Origin: Pyrus communis
Taxonomy: Eukaryota > Streptophyta > Magnoliopsida > Rosales > Rosaceae
DNA: 64,000 nt
Direction of reading: 5' to 3'
NCBI RefSeq assembly: GCF_963583255.1
Contig: NC_084806.1
Coordinates: 26,880,735 to 26,944,734 of the forward strand
Shown: in pieces, positions 1 to 11,840 of the stretch
Layout of the letters: every line of letters begins with the position of its first letter
How positions within the stretch are numbered: the stretch's first letter is position 1
Notes under the pieces: model-generated
The model's input: the letters and a program-made list of their open reading frames with translations, nothing else
The model's database searches: none
Told to the model about the DNA's origin: nothing
Translations under genes and position numbers: made by a program

Positions 1-285
1 GCAAATTAAATGATGTGTCGCTAATAAGAAATAAGCACGTTAATCAACATATAAGTTATAATCTAATCATCAATTTCTATGTTATTTAGTTTACAAAATT
101 TAATCTGCACATTTAGTATTCCTAGCATTATCGATATATATATATATTAAATTTATATATTTACATGTGTGTGGGCTTCATCTAGTTAATAATAAAAGTA
201 AATTTTAGTTGCACATATTGAGCGCATGTGCTGATTGCTAGTGTAACGAAAAAGTAGTTGTCGAAAACCTATGGCTATAATTGTT

Positions 286-484
286 GGAAGAGGATCTTCT
301 TCTGAGCTCAAGATAAGGATCCTCGTGACCACGAAATCCGAACCGTTTAATTTTAATTCAACGGCTCTAAACAGAGGGTTTCCTAAAAAGTTATAATAAT
401 TACAACCGTTGGATTAAAATTGAACGGCCCGGATTTTATGGTCAGAAGGATCCCCATCCTATGCTTAGGAGAGGATCCTCTTCC
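286..484. mobile_element. Mutator-type MITE (199 bp)
   Basis: The two halves are imperfect inverted repeats: it starts GGAAGAGGATC and ends GATCCTCTTCC, and the pairing continues inward through the AACCGTTTAATTTTAATTCAACGG region. It is flanked by a perfect 9-bp direct repeat ATAATTGTT (277-285 and 485-493). A 9-bp duplication with long inverted repeats is the Mutator superfamily signature. There is no coding capacity, so it is non-autonomous. Confidence 0.88.
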
Positions 485-635
485 ATAATTGTTGAAGTGA
501 GTTGTTTAGCAGGAGTTCAAATCCTCTACACCCAAATATGATTGTGACCTATATGTGGCCTTCCTAACAACATGACACTTGGATACTCAATTATTGACCT
601 TAACCTCTAACTCCCTTTGTTATCTTCTAAATTTG

Positions 636-678
<43 letters not shown>
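636..678 (+). repeat. Poly(A) tract, 43 bp
   Basis: Uninterrupted run of A. I see no flanking target duplication that would mark it as the tail of a retroposed copy. Confidence 0.95.
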
Positions 679-680
<2 letters not shown>

Positions 681-1934
681 CAAGAAATTAAGCAAAGCTT
701 GCACTCTGGCCGTCACATTCTTCCACAAACGGCACATGAGCAGTCTGCTCTGCAATTGCAGATGCGAAGCTTCAAACAACGAAACAGTGGCAAAAATCGA
801 CGAACCAAATTCTAGGTTATCTGGGTATTCTTGGGTGGGATCCGGGTCCGCCTCAAAGGCCTTGAAACCACCAAAACCTCCAGTTTGTTCACCTGGGTCT
901 CGCTCAAATTCGGCTGCTCCGAAGCGTTGCCGTTCACCGCCACCGTGTCTAATTCGAAGTGTCGTCGCCCATAACTGGCATTTGGATATTTTGTTCCCTA
1001 GTTCAGTGCTTAGACATAGAGGCTGGGTTGGGAATTTGGAAGCCAGAGCGAGAAGTGGAGTCGGCGAGAGTGGAGAGGGTTAATAGAGTTAAGGATAGTA
1101 ATTGAGTGAACATGTGTCGCGTTTTTAGGGAGGCCACAGTTTATTTAGGTGCACAAGATTTGCTCTCGTTTAGCACTTTCATTTATTTTCCTGCTAAGTT
1201 GTTCACTGTCCTCCTGTTTTTCTCCAACTTTTGTTTACATTGGTATTCATATATGCTTTTGACACATCTTTCAGATTTTACTCCGAATCTTGTGATTGTG
1301 TGTGAAAATCTTCTCGTATATAATAAGAAAATCAAATAGGTTGCAAGACAAATACAACTTATAATTTATGCTAACATCAACTTAAGCATATACATGGATT
1401 ATGTAGGGTTGTCCTAGTACATGGCAGAGGTTATACGTATCGCAAAAGCTGGAAATACAATCTTATTCTTAGGTTGCCAGACTACTCATGTCAAAAGTTC
1501 AATGTGTGTCTCTGTTAAAATAGATTTAATTAATGAATTCAGAATCTTTTCCGTAATTATAAAAATATAATTTTTTATTGTATATATTTTAAGATTCCTT
1601 CCGCATATGAGTTTTGTCAAACCCTATATTACAATATATTGCATCAAATTAGTTCAAGAAATCATACTTCTACATGATATTGGAGCCCTAAACATTATAA
1701 ATGTAAGCATGAGAATCCACTTAGAGGAATTTTGTAAGCATGTTTGTATGCTAAATTGCTTTAAGGAATCAAATAATATATATTCTCCTAATTAAGATTA
1801 CCACTATGTATATTGCTTTGTGTGGAGTATCGACAGATTTCATCGAATACCAAAATGCGACCACTTTTCTCATCAACGTCTTGCGTATATATGCAACATT
1901 CCTAATACTTAATTAACTATTGAAGTGGATGGAA

Positions 1935-1937
<3 letters not shown>

Positions 1938-1977
<40 letters not shown>
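1938..1977. repeat. (TA)n microsatellite
   Basis: About 20 TA units without interruption; likely length-variable. Confidence 0.95.
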
Positions 1978-1980
<3 letters not shown>

Positions 1981-3104
1981 GCCAAACTTGGTTGAAGAAA
2001 ATTAGGTGGCCGACTTATCATATTTATTGCGAAGGAAATTATGTGGTAGATTGTCTGTGAAACTATAGTGTTGATCATGTTGGTGTTCATTGGTGAGATT
2101 CTTGATGTATGCCGTTGCGGCTTTTGCTAATAAACTTTCGGGGCTTCCAAATTTTCATTTCTCTTCTCTAAATTGGTTTTTGTTTCTAATAATTTTTTAC
2201 TTCTTTTTAGGGTTTGGCTTCATGTTCTCTCTAACATATTTTATCTTTATTTTTTCTTCTTCAGTAAATTCACAATAATATTTTTTTCCATGATAGCAAT
2301 GTTGGAGTGGAAGTGACATTATTATTTTAATTAAAAAAAATGGTCGAAGATTATTGATGTAGCCTTTTCCTTTCAAAGACTTCAAGCATTGTATAAACGA
2401 TGCATTAAGAGGGTTATTATATATAAATGACAATATGTATATGCTTATAAAGATCTGTCAATTGTTTATTTGTTCTGGCTCCTGATAATTGTAATGTGAG
2501 TATAAGCAACTTGTTGTTTTGCAAGTTGCAAGTAAGCAAGTGTGTGATCAACAGACAGATGGATATTAATTATTTCATATGTGCAATGTATCCCAGTTCC
2601 TATCTAATAGGGTTTGCAGAAACTATCAGCAAATAAGTGTTTTAGTCTGAGTAAACCGCTTTAATTAAGAACTTGTGTCCCAAGCTGAATGCCTAAATGG
2701 ACGACTCCTTAATAATTTTTTAAGGGGTTTCTTCGTTTTAATCTTTGATAAAGATTGAAATTCAATTAAAACCTTATGTTAGATTATATATTCATTATAG
2801 TCCTTTGATTATACTTCCATGTCATCATAAATATTAAAATTCATATTTTCTTGTTTTAAAAGATTTAGCGCCTTTTTTTGTTCCCATAATGCCCATATTA
2901 AATATTTGGTTTTATTTTGCTCCATATTGTTTGGCATTGATTATTGTTTGACTTTCTCAAAAAATAAACATGCCTCATCTAGACGTCCAAAAAACTATTA
3001 GTGATACGTTACAAGAATTAAACAAATACCTAATTTAAATTATTCATTACCATCATCCAAATCATATAGGAAATAAAAATACCCAAATCATTTATTATAC
3101 ATAA

Positions 3105-3345
3105 CCGAATGCACTTAAATGATGTCCTAATGTGCTTAAATCATAGTACGTAGTCGAATGCACATAAATCATAGTACCAAGTCAAAATGCACCTAAACTA
3201 TGATACATACCACAATGCATCTAAATCACAGTATAATGCACCTACATCATAGTACCTACATGAATGCACCTAAATAATAGTACCTACATGAATGCACCTA
3301 AATCATAATATACAGTCGAATGCACCTAAATATTTGTACCTTAGG
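3105..3345. repeat. Tandem repeat, about 28-30 bp unit, roughly 8-9 copies
   Basis: The unit is close to AATGCACCTAAATCATAGTA followed by CCTACATG. Copies vary by substitution and small length changes, and the last three (about 3236-3320) are the most alike. No coding frame runs through the array. Confidence 0.85.
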
Positions 3346-3556
3346 TTCCATGGTAAAAAAAAAAAGCAATGGCATTAAAATATACTATATACATAGCCCT
3401 CTTAATTTTAGAAATAGAATTACTAATTTCTAGAATATGAACTAAAATCAGTTTGAAATTTGAATGAGAATAAAAAAACTACTGCAAAGTATCATATACA
3501 TTATACATCCTAAAAAAAAAAAAAACTATAATAAATGACGTCCTATGATTGTTAAC

Positions 3557-3587
<31 letters not shown>

Positions 3588-3890
3588 TCATTGCAAACAT
3601 TCAGAAAAAGGGTATAATTGGAAGAATAAAATAGAAATCAACAAGGAAATAAATGACAACCTAATGTGGAATTATGTAGGTTGACGTGGCTATTTGGTCA
3701 GGGACTTAATTCAATCGTTAATCTTTGCATACGGTATTATTCTAAACTAATTTTTTTTCAAGGATTAATATCTAGTTTCTTATTTTTTTTTTATTAATTC
3801 GTATAAATATATAAACTAGAGATTGCTAGCTAGGAAATAACATATATGGACCACAAAATTAAGTAGCTTTGGGAAGCACAAACTTCTTAA

Positions 3891-4178
3891 GGCTATATTT
3901 GGGTGAGGGATACCATGGGAATGACAGTAAATTAATAAGAAATGGATTATAAAATGTTAGATAGGAGTCGTTACCAAAATCTCATATGAGCATTGCAAAG
4001 ACATGTAAAAGAAATTTGTAAACAGCTTCTTTCAAGTAGGGATTTGCAAAATCCTCTCTCATGCTTTGTAAGGGTCATATGATGTTTCCTAATCTCTCTC
4101 ATCTTACACTTTATGATCATTTTCTTGTTAGTTTGGCCTCAATCCTTTTAGGACTTGAAAGTCTCCCACCCAAATATA
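3891..4178. mobile_element. MITE candidate with GGCTATATTTGGG ends
   Basis: The segment begins GGCTATATTTGGGTG and ends with the inverse CACCCAAATATAT. A second, more decayed copy of the same family lies near 8985-9195: it shares the AGTAGGGATTTGCAAA core and ends CGCCCAAACATAGCC. A TAA lies directly left of the start, as expected for PIF/Harbinger elements, but the right duplication is not clean. The superfamily is therefore uncertain. Confidence 0.5.
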
Positions 4179-4708
4179 TAATTAAAGAAATATTTAATAA
4201 TTAATCAGGAGTAGAAATTAAACTCGCTTAATTAGATTTTATATTTTCTATGCATATGATGCATAATTAACATGTAATTAAAATCTTCTAAAGGCCAAAT
4301 GAGAAAAGTTAATCAAGGGAGGGCCACGCCTATTGGTAATGCAACTTATGTTCAGCATATAGACACCAACACACATAAATCCATTTAGAAGTCCCTGTTG
4401 GGTTAATAAACAATATAAAAAGGACCAAGGGTTTTCTCAACGGGAATTCTACGTTTCGTTTTTAATTACTCATTTGTCATGGAAGTGTCTTATTTCTTAG
4501 GGTGATTTTGTGAAAAAATCAATAAAAAGTTACCATATTAACAATAGATCAACAATATTTATGTTAATTATAAATAGGTCAATCATGTATTGTGATACTT
4601 AAATGCATTTAAAATAAACAAAAATTACAAAATTTGCAACTACAGATGGCACCCACTTCAACTAACACTCTCTTTCTTATAGTTTTATATTTGGAATAAG
4701 TCAATACG

Positions 4709-5250
4709 GATCAGACACTGCAATGCAGTGTTTGTTTCTTGATTCTGTTTTTTACATTTGGATTCAGACACTGAGTTGCAATGTCCATTTATTGGTTTTG
4801 TTTTTTCCATCACTCACACGCCTCTTACATGTTCCTTTGTACATTTGGATTCAGACACTGCAATGCAGTGTCCGTTTCTTGGTTCTTTTTTCACTTTTGG
4901 ATTTAGATGCTGCGTTGCAGTGTCCCTAGTTCTGTTTTTTACTTTTGGATTCAAATGTTGCGTTGCAGTGCCCGTTTCCTAGTTCTATTTTTTTCCATAA
5001 CTCGCAAGTCTCCTGCACTACACACCTCACGCGACTTCTGATTTTATATTTAGATTGAGACACTATAATGCAATATCCGTTTCCTAACTCTGTATTTTAC
5101 ATTTAGATTCAGACACTGTAATGCAGTGTCCATTTCCTGGTTTTGTTTTTTTACAATTGGATTCGGACATTGCAATGCAGTGTCCGTTTCCTGGTTCTGT
5201 TTTTTACATTTGGATTTGAACACTGCAATGCAGTGTCCGTTTCTTGGTTC
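4709..5250. repeat. Minisatellite with a palindromic core, about nine 52-54 bp units
   Basis: The unit has a TTTGGATTCAGACACTGCAA block and continues TGCAGTGTCCGTTTCTTGGTTCTG. Nine copies can be followed; two are lengthened by extra sequence containing CTCACACGCC or CTCGCAAGTC. Each intact unit holds the 17-nt perfect palindrome ACACTGCAATGCAGTGT (for example 4715-4731). Open frames across the array are by-products of the repeat. Confidence 0.9.
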
Positions 5251-5299
5251 CCTTTTTTTTTACTTGAGTAGACTCCTTCATGTAAACGTAGGGTGAGAG

Positions 5300-5579
5300 A
5301 GAGAGAGAGTGATAGAATATACATATTCTAACTATTTATTGGATTCAGATTCTCTCAAGATCAGTTATATAGGAATAGAAATCCAACGGTCGAATCCTCT
5401 TCCCCTGCCTCTCTTCCCCCTTAACTCCTATTTCTCCCTCGCACCCCAACACCCCACCGTTGTTAACAACCCCCAAATTCAATTACAGGTCATCTGTGCT
5501 CTAAGTCTGATTTATTTTTTCACTATCCCTTACTGTTTTAGTTTTTTATTTGTCATCTCTTTCTTCTTCTTCATCTTTG

Positions 5580-5630
<51 letters not shown>

Positions 5631-6040
5631 ATTCTTCCATAGTTATGAAAAAGATCTTTACAACCAAAAGACTTTGGTTTGCACGACCCCTCTCTTTATT
5701 GTTTCATTAACATCGACTGAGATTTTAAGGTCAAGGGACTTGCAACTGAGGGATGTGGTGGTGATGGGGCTGATTTTGGAGAGGGCGAGGTGAGGGACTT
5801 GCAATTGGTGGTTGTGGGTTGGGTGTGTTGAATTTATTTTGGAATTTGAGGAGTTGGTGGTGCGAGGTTGAGAGCTTCGAAGTGAGGGAGAAACAGAAGA
5901 GTTGAGGGGAAAAGAGGAAGGATAAGAGATTTTGGCCATTGGATTTGTATCAATGGATGAGATCCATCGACCCAGAGGATCTCCACAAATTGATCCGGAG
6001 ATGATCTAAATTCATATTTATAATAGTTTAAGCCCATATA
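5300..6040. mobile_element. Foldback / MITE-like element with long diverged inverted repeats
   Basis: About 5310-5442 reads as an imperfect inverted copy of about 5885-6040. The left arm has AAATCCAACGGTCGAATCCT, and the right arm on the minus strand has AAATCCAATGGCCAAAATCT followed by a matching CT-rich run. The centre has a (CT)n microsatellite (5583-5629). I could not define exact ends or a target duplication. Confidence 0.5.
5583..5629 (+). repeat. (CT)n microsatellite
   Basis: About 23 CT units in the centre of the foldback segment. Confidence 0.95.
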
Positions 6041-6384
6041 ACATTTATAGAGAGAGAAAGAGAGAGGTGAATAATAGAATAGTTAAATTATAACTATTTA
6101 TAATGACTTAAAGCCTATGTGGCATTCATCATTAACTTATGCCTAATTAATAAAAATAAATCATTAATTAAGTCCAAAAGAAAAATATGTCATTGATATA
6201 TGGCTTAATAGTAAAGTTTTTATTGATCTTTGGCTAAATTACCCTTATTTCTTATTAATGTTTCATGAAAACAACGAAAAAGAAAAACAGATACCAAGTC
6301 AAATATACTACAAGATTTACTTCAGACAGTCTTACAATGTAGTCATAGAAGACAGAAAACTATGCGATCTGTTGAAGGTGACAA

Positions 6385-6409
6385 AGTGTGTGTGTGTGTG
6401 TGTGTGTGT
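6385..6409 (+). repeat. (GT)n microsatellite
   Basis: About 12 GT units. Confidence 0.9.
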
Positions 6410-6705
6410 AACTGTTCCAAAGATAATCCTGCTAAAATAAGCATAAAATAAAGAAAAAGCAAGTGAAAAATCTGGTGGATCTATTAGTAACCCCCTAAAT
6501 TCAGGGACTTCTGCTACTTTCTGAACGTAGAGAAATAATTGCCAGGTAGCTAGCCGTTTAAAGCTGAAACCTCAAACCATTCCATATGAAGGAAAAGTAA
6601 GGGTAGTGAATACCCACAATCATGATAAACTGATCAGAAGACTATTTCCATGAATCCAAGAGACCGATCGAAAATTCATTGAAACAAAAGACATATGAAA
6701 AAAGA

Positions 6706-6744
6706 AGCAGAAGAAGAAGAAGAAGAAGAAGAAGAAGAAGAAGA
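6706..6744 (+). repeat. (GAA)n microsatellite
   Basis: About 12 GAA units. It lies about 270 bp beyond the stop codon of the minus-strand AHL gene, so it may fall in or near that gene's 3' untranslated region. Confidence 0.9.
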
Positions 6745-7011
6745 ACATATGGGGTTCAGAAAAGAACAATAAATAAAATTTAAACATGGGAAGTGGTACT
6801 AGCTTGAACCAACAGGAACAAATTAAGTTGCAGAACATGGGCGTGATGTTAACGATGATAGCTAGTCCGTCAAATTTGCTTACCTTTTATCTCCAACAAA
6901 GCTTGTCTCATCCAATATGCACTTAGCCCTCCACAACGCACGCAGAAGCAGCTTCGAATCTAAATTAATTAAGGTCCTAAAATTAAACATCGCCGATGAT
7001 CCTTCAGAAAA

Positions 7012-7899
7012 TCAGAATGGTGGACGACCCCCTGAGTTATTTCCATCTTCAGCCCACCCATCGATTGGCAACTGAACATTTTGCATATTCAACGGCAAAT
7101 TGAAGAATGGAAGCCCCGAAGACGGGTCTGGAAAAGGGTTGTTCTCAACACTACCACCACCAACTCCACCACCACCGCCACCACTACCCCCGGATCCCTG
7201 GGGATCCTGCACCTGCAACTGCTCCTCTTCATCCAGAGGCAGCCTCTCGTAAGCAACATTAGTAAACGATGAGGCGATCACAATAACGGGCCCTGCCGCG
7301 GTCAACTCCCCAACAACGCTTCCCCCGACAACCTGCCCCTGCCCGCCGGCCAAGAATATGGTCAAGCTTGTGGCCCCGGGCGGGGCAGGCGGTGGTAAAA
7401 AAGACCCTGAAAGGGATAAAATCTCAAACCTTCCATGAAGGGTTACTACGGCCCCTACTGCGGCCGGCTGCCGCAAGGTCACATTAGTAACGGTGCCACT
7501 GCCGCTCAAAATACAGATCCCACGCTGGCGGCGCCGGGCGTACGTGGCGACGCAGTCAAAGACGTCGCAGCCGTTGCCTACCTCCAGAATATGTGCTCTG
7601 AGAGTGTTTGCACTCTCTCTTGTGATGATGACCGGTGGCTTTGGCTTGTTTTTGGATCCTGGTGGACGGCCTCGAGGCCGGCGGACCACGATCTCTCCTG
7701 ACCCACCGTTGATGCCTCCGAGGTTGAGGCCACCCTGATGATCATCTCCTGATGAGAACTGGCCCGTTGACCTGTTGGCTACTGCATCGTCTTCAGAATC
7801 GGTTTGCTGTTGATGTTGTCGTTGGAGCTGCAAGTCTTGCCTGTGAAGCTGGTGAACGTAGCGAGAAGCTGAGCCTAAATCCAAACCAGCCATGGGCAC
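7012..7899 (-). CDS. AT-hook motif nuclear-localized (AHL) protein, clade A
   Basis: A 295-residue intronless protein that should act in the nucleus as a minor-groove, AT-rich DNA-binding architectural regulator. Seen in the sequence: a Gln-rich N-terminus, one type-I AT hook at residues 73-88 ([17 protein letters not shown]), and a PPC/DUF296 domain at about 97-218 with the [10 protein letters not shown] motif at 156-165. A Gly-rich linker (about 236-250) follows, and the C-terminus ends GGRPPF, typical of clade-A AHLs. One AT hook, one PPC and no intron is the clade-A layout, and the length is normal for the family. PPC domains form homo- and hetero-trimers and recruit other factors; several clade-A members restrain hypocotyl growth or affect flowering and senescence. 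Which Arabidopsis AHL is closest is not decided here. The start is the first ATG of the frame, with no competing upstream start. The GC content is clearly higher than in the flanks. Confidence 0.95.
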   Translation of the reverse strand: MPMAGLDLGSASRYVHQLHRQDLQLQRQHQQQTDSEDDAVANRSTGQFSSGDDHQGGLNLGGINGGSGEIVVRRPRGRPPGSKNKPKPPVIITRESANTLRAHILEVGNGCDVFDCVATYARRRQRGICILSGSGTVTNVTLRQPAAVGAVVTLHGRFEILSLSGSFLPPPAPPGATSLTIFLAGGQGQVVGGSVVGELTAAGPVIVIASSFTNVAYERLPLDEEEQLQVQDPQGSGGSGGGGGGVGGGSVENNPFPDPSSGLPFFNLPLNMQNVQLPIDGWAEDGNNSGGRPPF

Positions 7900-8040
7900 A
7901 TCAAAAGAAAAACAGAAAACAAGGAGGAAAATTTTAAAAATGTTTTTTTTTATATATAAAATTAATTTATGAAACTGGGAAGCAAATTTAAAACTGATTG
8001 TGGTTTTTCTGCTTTTGTTTATTTTATGGAAGTGGGAAAA

Positions 8041-8052
8041 TTTTATATATAG
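8041..8052 (-). promoter_or_regulatory. Candidate TATA box of the AHL gene
   Basis: The minus strand reads CTATATATAAAA about 145 bp upstream of the AHL start codon, a usual distance for a plant 5' untranslated region of about 100 nt. A second TATATA at about 7950-7958 is only about 55 bp from the ATG and is the weaker candidate. Confidence 0.45.
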
Positions 8053-8249
8053 AAATAAAAAAAAGAACGGAAAAAAGAAGGGAGATAATAAAAAGAGGGT
8101 GTGCTCCGGTACTCGATGTTTTCAAAGAAAACAAAAGCAACAACGACACCAAGAACCAGGAAGATCGAGTGCAGAGATAGGGACGGTGAAGAAGAGGAGG
8201 GATGAGAGGTTGGGGTTGGGGGCGACAAGGACTCAAACATTTCTCTCAC

Positions 8250-8792
8250 ACCAAAAGCTTAAATATACTACTAGAATATTGATTTGAGTAAAGTTTTAAT
8301 ATTGATTTCCTATTCTCCGGAAGAGGGTATGATTGCAACCATGACTCTCAACCTTAGAGAGTAGAGTAGACGCTATCTTAAAAAAAACTTACAGGAAGTC
8401 GCACATTGCATCAGTTATTATAATTTGGTATGAAACTCTTTATTTGCAAGAGTTAAATTTAAGAATTCGCACTTGAAAACAGATACAAAAATTACTAGAC
8501 CGTAGTATTAGGTATCACCGTTAGTCTCATTTGAGCTTACAATTTTTTTCATTCGAGTTTTAGACTTTATTAATATTTACAAGCTAATGTATTTTAGATG
8601 TTTGATTGGGGTCTGAAATGAGGCTAAAAGCTTTTTTTTTATATTTTTTATTATTCTTTATTATCAACAGAGGTTAGGGTTTGAGTTAATCCACCAGTTA
8701 GTATGCTAGTATAGCTTGTTAACACAATCAACGCGCAACAGCAATCAAAATAGGATTTTAAGTAACAAATCTATTGTTTGACAAAAAAATAA

Positions 8793-8833
<41 letters not shown>

Positions 8834-10370
8834 CATTTAATTATATTTCGTATTTATTAGCATGTGAACAACTGAGTAGCTAATTACCCATAAATTTACA
8901 ATTTCGATCATATAAAACCCAAAACTCAAATATAAGAGAATTAATTAATTATATGACTGGAGTTCAATTTAACTTCTTAAAGCGATGAGAAATGTAGCAT
9001 TACAATGACATGTGAGAGAGAGATTTTTAATTGACTTGCTTCAAGTAGAGATTTGCAAATCCCTTTTACACATGTTTTTTTTTTAATAATCATGAAGGAT
9101 ATTTATAATCCTTTCTATATAATTTTTTTTGTTAGATTCTGTAATAACTTTACCTCATTCTCTTGAGACTTGAAAATTCATCGCCCAAACATAGCCTCAT
9201 AAAAAATTAATATAGTCCAAATAAGAAATAAATGAAACATGAAACAATGTGAAAGCGACTATAATACAATGTTAACAAGATAAGAAATAAGTGAAACATG
9301 AAACAATGTCCAAGCGACTATAATACAAGGTTAACAAGAGAAATGATAAGGAGACTCTCTCAAAGTAGGACTCTATGTGGCCTCTTTGTCATCTCACAGT
9401 TTAACGTTAATTGTCGTACCAACATTATAAACTAGATTTCAAAAACATGAAGTGATAGATAGTTCATAGAGATTCCCAGAGTTTACGAGAGTCTCATTAA
9501 CATTTCTCATGATAACAATATCTTGGTTGGACTTACTTTTCAAATTACAGAGACTAATAGTTTGTCATAGAACAATTTAGAGAAGTGGGTTGAGCTAAAT
9601 CTCTCAGTGGACCAATAATAATTTAGTTCAAACTCGTCATTTGTAGAGTCGAACTAAGACCCTTCTCTTTTCAAATTACAAAGACTAACATAAAATTTTA
9701 CCAAAATAGGATGGACATAAAACATGTTTTTTGTCTTGTCTTATCATTAGTTTGGGCAAAAATATAGGGACTTACTACTTAATAGTACATGAGAAAATAA
9801 AATGCGTATGAAGATGGATCGAAAAAGATGTGGCAGTAAGAAAGATACTTAACTTGTGGATGGGGTGAGTTTGTGACAAAATAAGAAAAAGGGGAGCGTG
9901 GGGAAGTAGTGTATTTCAAAGGTTTGAGTGATCTGGTGATACATCATGCATAAACATTTGAGGAAAAGAAAGAACCTTTGATGGGGGGAGGTAGTGTGTG
10001 GGTGGGGTTAGATGGCGGATCGGATCGCAGCTCAAGTCTGAAGATGTTGGCCATGGTTAGGGTTTCTGTGTGTAAGAAGTAACCATGGTTAATTTGGAAA
10101 CTTGACCAGGTTGAGTTAACTTGGAACGTGATGGGAAAAGACAAATTAAATTGTTATTAAAAACAAAAAACGAGGGATGGATGGGCAAGTGGGAGATGGT
10201 GCTGCGGCGGATAGGTCCCACTTTTGTTCTCTTCCTCCAACCTGGACGGCTCCCTCTCCTTTTCTCTCTGGCCACCTTTCATTGTACAAGGCCGCATTTT
10301 CGTCATATTGAACAATTTTCTGTTCTTGAATAGATTTTGTGTGCCGATAGTACGTTTTGGACATAAAAAA
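8250..10370. other. Intergenic stretch upstream of the AHL gene
   Basis: It contains a (TA)n microsatellite (about 8799-8830), the decayed second MITE copy (about 8985-9195) and a 60-bp tandem duplication (about 9222-9340). I find no protein-coding gene. Confidence 0.5.
9222..9340. repeat. 60-bp tandem duplication
   Basis: Two adjacent copies share GTGAAACATGAAACAATG followed by CGACTATAATACAA. They differ at a handful of bases. Confidence 0.8.
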
Positions 10371-10373
10371 TTA

Positions 10374-11840
10374 GAGTAAATATCAGTTTACTATCTTTAT
10401 GTTTCGTGATTTTTAATATTTAGTACATCAATTTTTTTCGTTTCAGAGTCATAACTAAAGTGTAAAATTTGGAACAGTCTCATACATCAATTAGTCAAAC
10501 TGTTAAGTCTCCTGTTAAATGATGACGTGATGCTCATGTGGACAATGACTAGACGCCATGTGTCATTAAGGGGTCCACATGTAAATTTTTATTTTTTTTC
10601 TTTCTTTCTTCCTTCTCTTCAGAGGTGACGTGGATTTTTGTTTCCTTTCTCTCTTCTTCTTCTTCTTCTTCTTCCTTTCTTCCTCCCCCAACCTTCCCTT
10701 CCTTCTTCCTTGCAACCCGCACCCTCCCCCAACCTTCCTTCACCACCAGTCTCCCCCAACCTCCCCCACCTTCCTTCTTCCCTTTGTAATTTCTTCCTCA
10801 TCCCCCTTTCTCTCTAAAATTACTACAAGCCTAACCCATGTGGATATTTCTCCTCCTACCACGATTTCTTCCCCATTCCCTTCTTTAAAATCCCTCTCAG
10901 CAACCTGCAATCTGCCATCTCCTCTAACACACTTAAATTATAATTTGTAAAACCCTAATTTCTACCCATTTCTTTCTCTGCTCCGGAAAAAAAAAAACGT
11001 AATTTCCATTGGCGAAGTGATGAGAAGAATCGGGGTTGCGGAGGAATCGAAGATCGAAGCTGGGGAGGGGTAAATGCATGTCGTAGGAGTGAAGGAAGGA
11101 AGGTGGGGGTTCCTGCACTTCATATTGCAGGTTGTCTAGGGATTCGACCCCTACCTGAAAGCTCTCTCCTTTCTTTCAATCTCTCTCTTGGCTTGCGTCA
11201 GGGATGAGAACTGGATCCCTCTCCCTAAACTACTCTCCGACCGCTTCTCTCTTGGGGAAGACGACCGCCGCGATGATGACAATGACCAGCCTGGGTTTTT
11301 TGGGTCCGAGTCCACAACGTACCGATTGGAGAAGGTTTTTTCGGTTTATGCATTGGGAATTTTGATGAGAGGGGGATGGGGAAGAAATTACAGAGGGAAG
11401 AAGGAAGGTGGGGGAAGGTTGGGGAGACTGGTGGTGAAGGAAGGCTGGGGGGAGGGTGCGGGTTGCAAGGAAGAAGGAAGGGAGGGATGGGGGAGGAAGG
11501 AAGAACAACAAGAGCAAGAACAAGAACAAGAACAAGAACAAGAAGAAGAAGAAGAAGAAGAGAGAAAGAGAGAGAAAAAAAATATCCATGTCACCTCTGA
11601 AGAGAAGAAAGAAAGAAAGAAAAAAAAATTCCACGTGGACCCCTTAATGACACGTGGCGCTCAGTCATTATCCACATGGGTGCCATGTTATCATTTAACA
11701 GGAGACTTAACAGTTTGACTAACGGATGTACGAGATTGTCCCAAAATTTACACTTTAGGTATATCTTTGAGACAAAAAAAAACCGATGTACTAAATGTGG
11801 AAAACCATGAAACATGATGGTATTAAACTGATATTTACCC
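10374..11840. mobile_element. Large foldback element, about 450-bp terminal inverted repeats
   Basis: The left arm (10374 to about 10824) and right arm (about 11362-11840) are inverted copies: GAGTAAATATCAGTTTA at the left end and GGGTAAATATCAGTTTA on the minus strand at the right end. The pairing continues through CCACGTGGACCCCTTAATGAC-like sequence and a long CT/GA-rich run. The loop (about 10825-11361) is unique sequence. The flanks AAAAAATTA and CAAAACTTA agree at 7 of 9 positions, which would fit a decayed 9-bp Mutator duplication. Open frames in the arms are low-complexity artefacts. Confidence 0.75.

Larger units (their letters stand above)
501..3100. other. Intergenic stretch, no supportable gene
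   Basis: It holds a 43-bp poly(A) run (636-678), a GC-richer segment (about 690-1085) and a (TA)n microsatellite (about 1938-1977). The 690-1085 segment has short open frames on both strands and could be a gene fragment; I recognise no family in it. The rest is AT-rich without extended reading frames. Confidence 0.5.

Noticed and set aside
2690..3790. Possible inverted-repeat element around the 3.1-kb tandem array
   Set aside because: AAAGATTGAAATTCAATTAA-like sequence on the left and its rough inverse near 3700 agree too poorly, and no target duplication was found.
4723..4982. Open frames of 68-74 codons
   Set aside because: They run through the palindromic minisatellite and merely reflect its unit.
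11188..11718. A 176-codon frame with a long Glu/Lys/Gln-rich tail
   Set aside because: Most of it is the GA-rich arm of the foldback element, and its partner frames on the other strand are equally low-complexity. Only the start might be a captured fragment.
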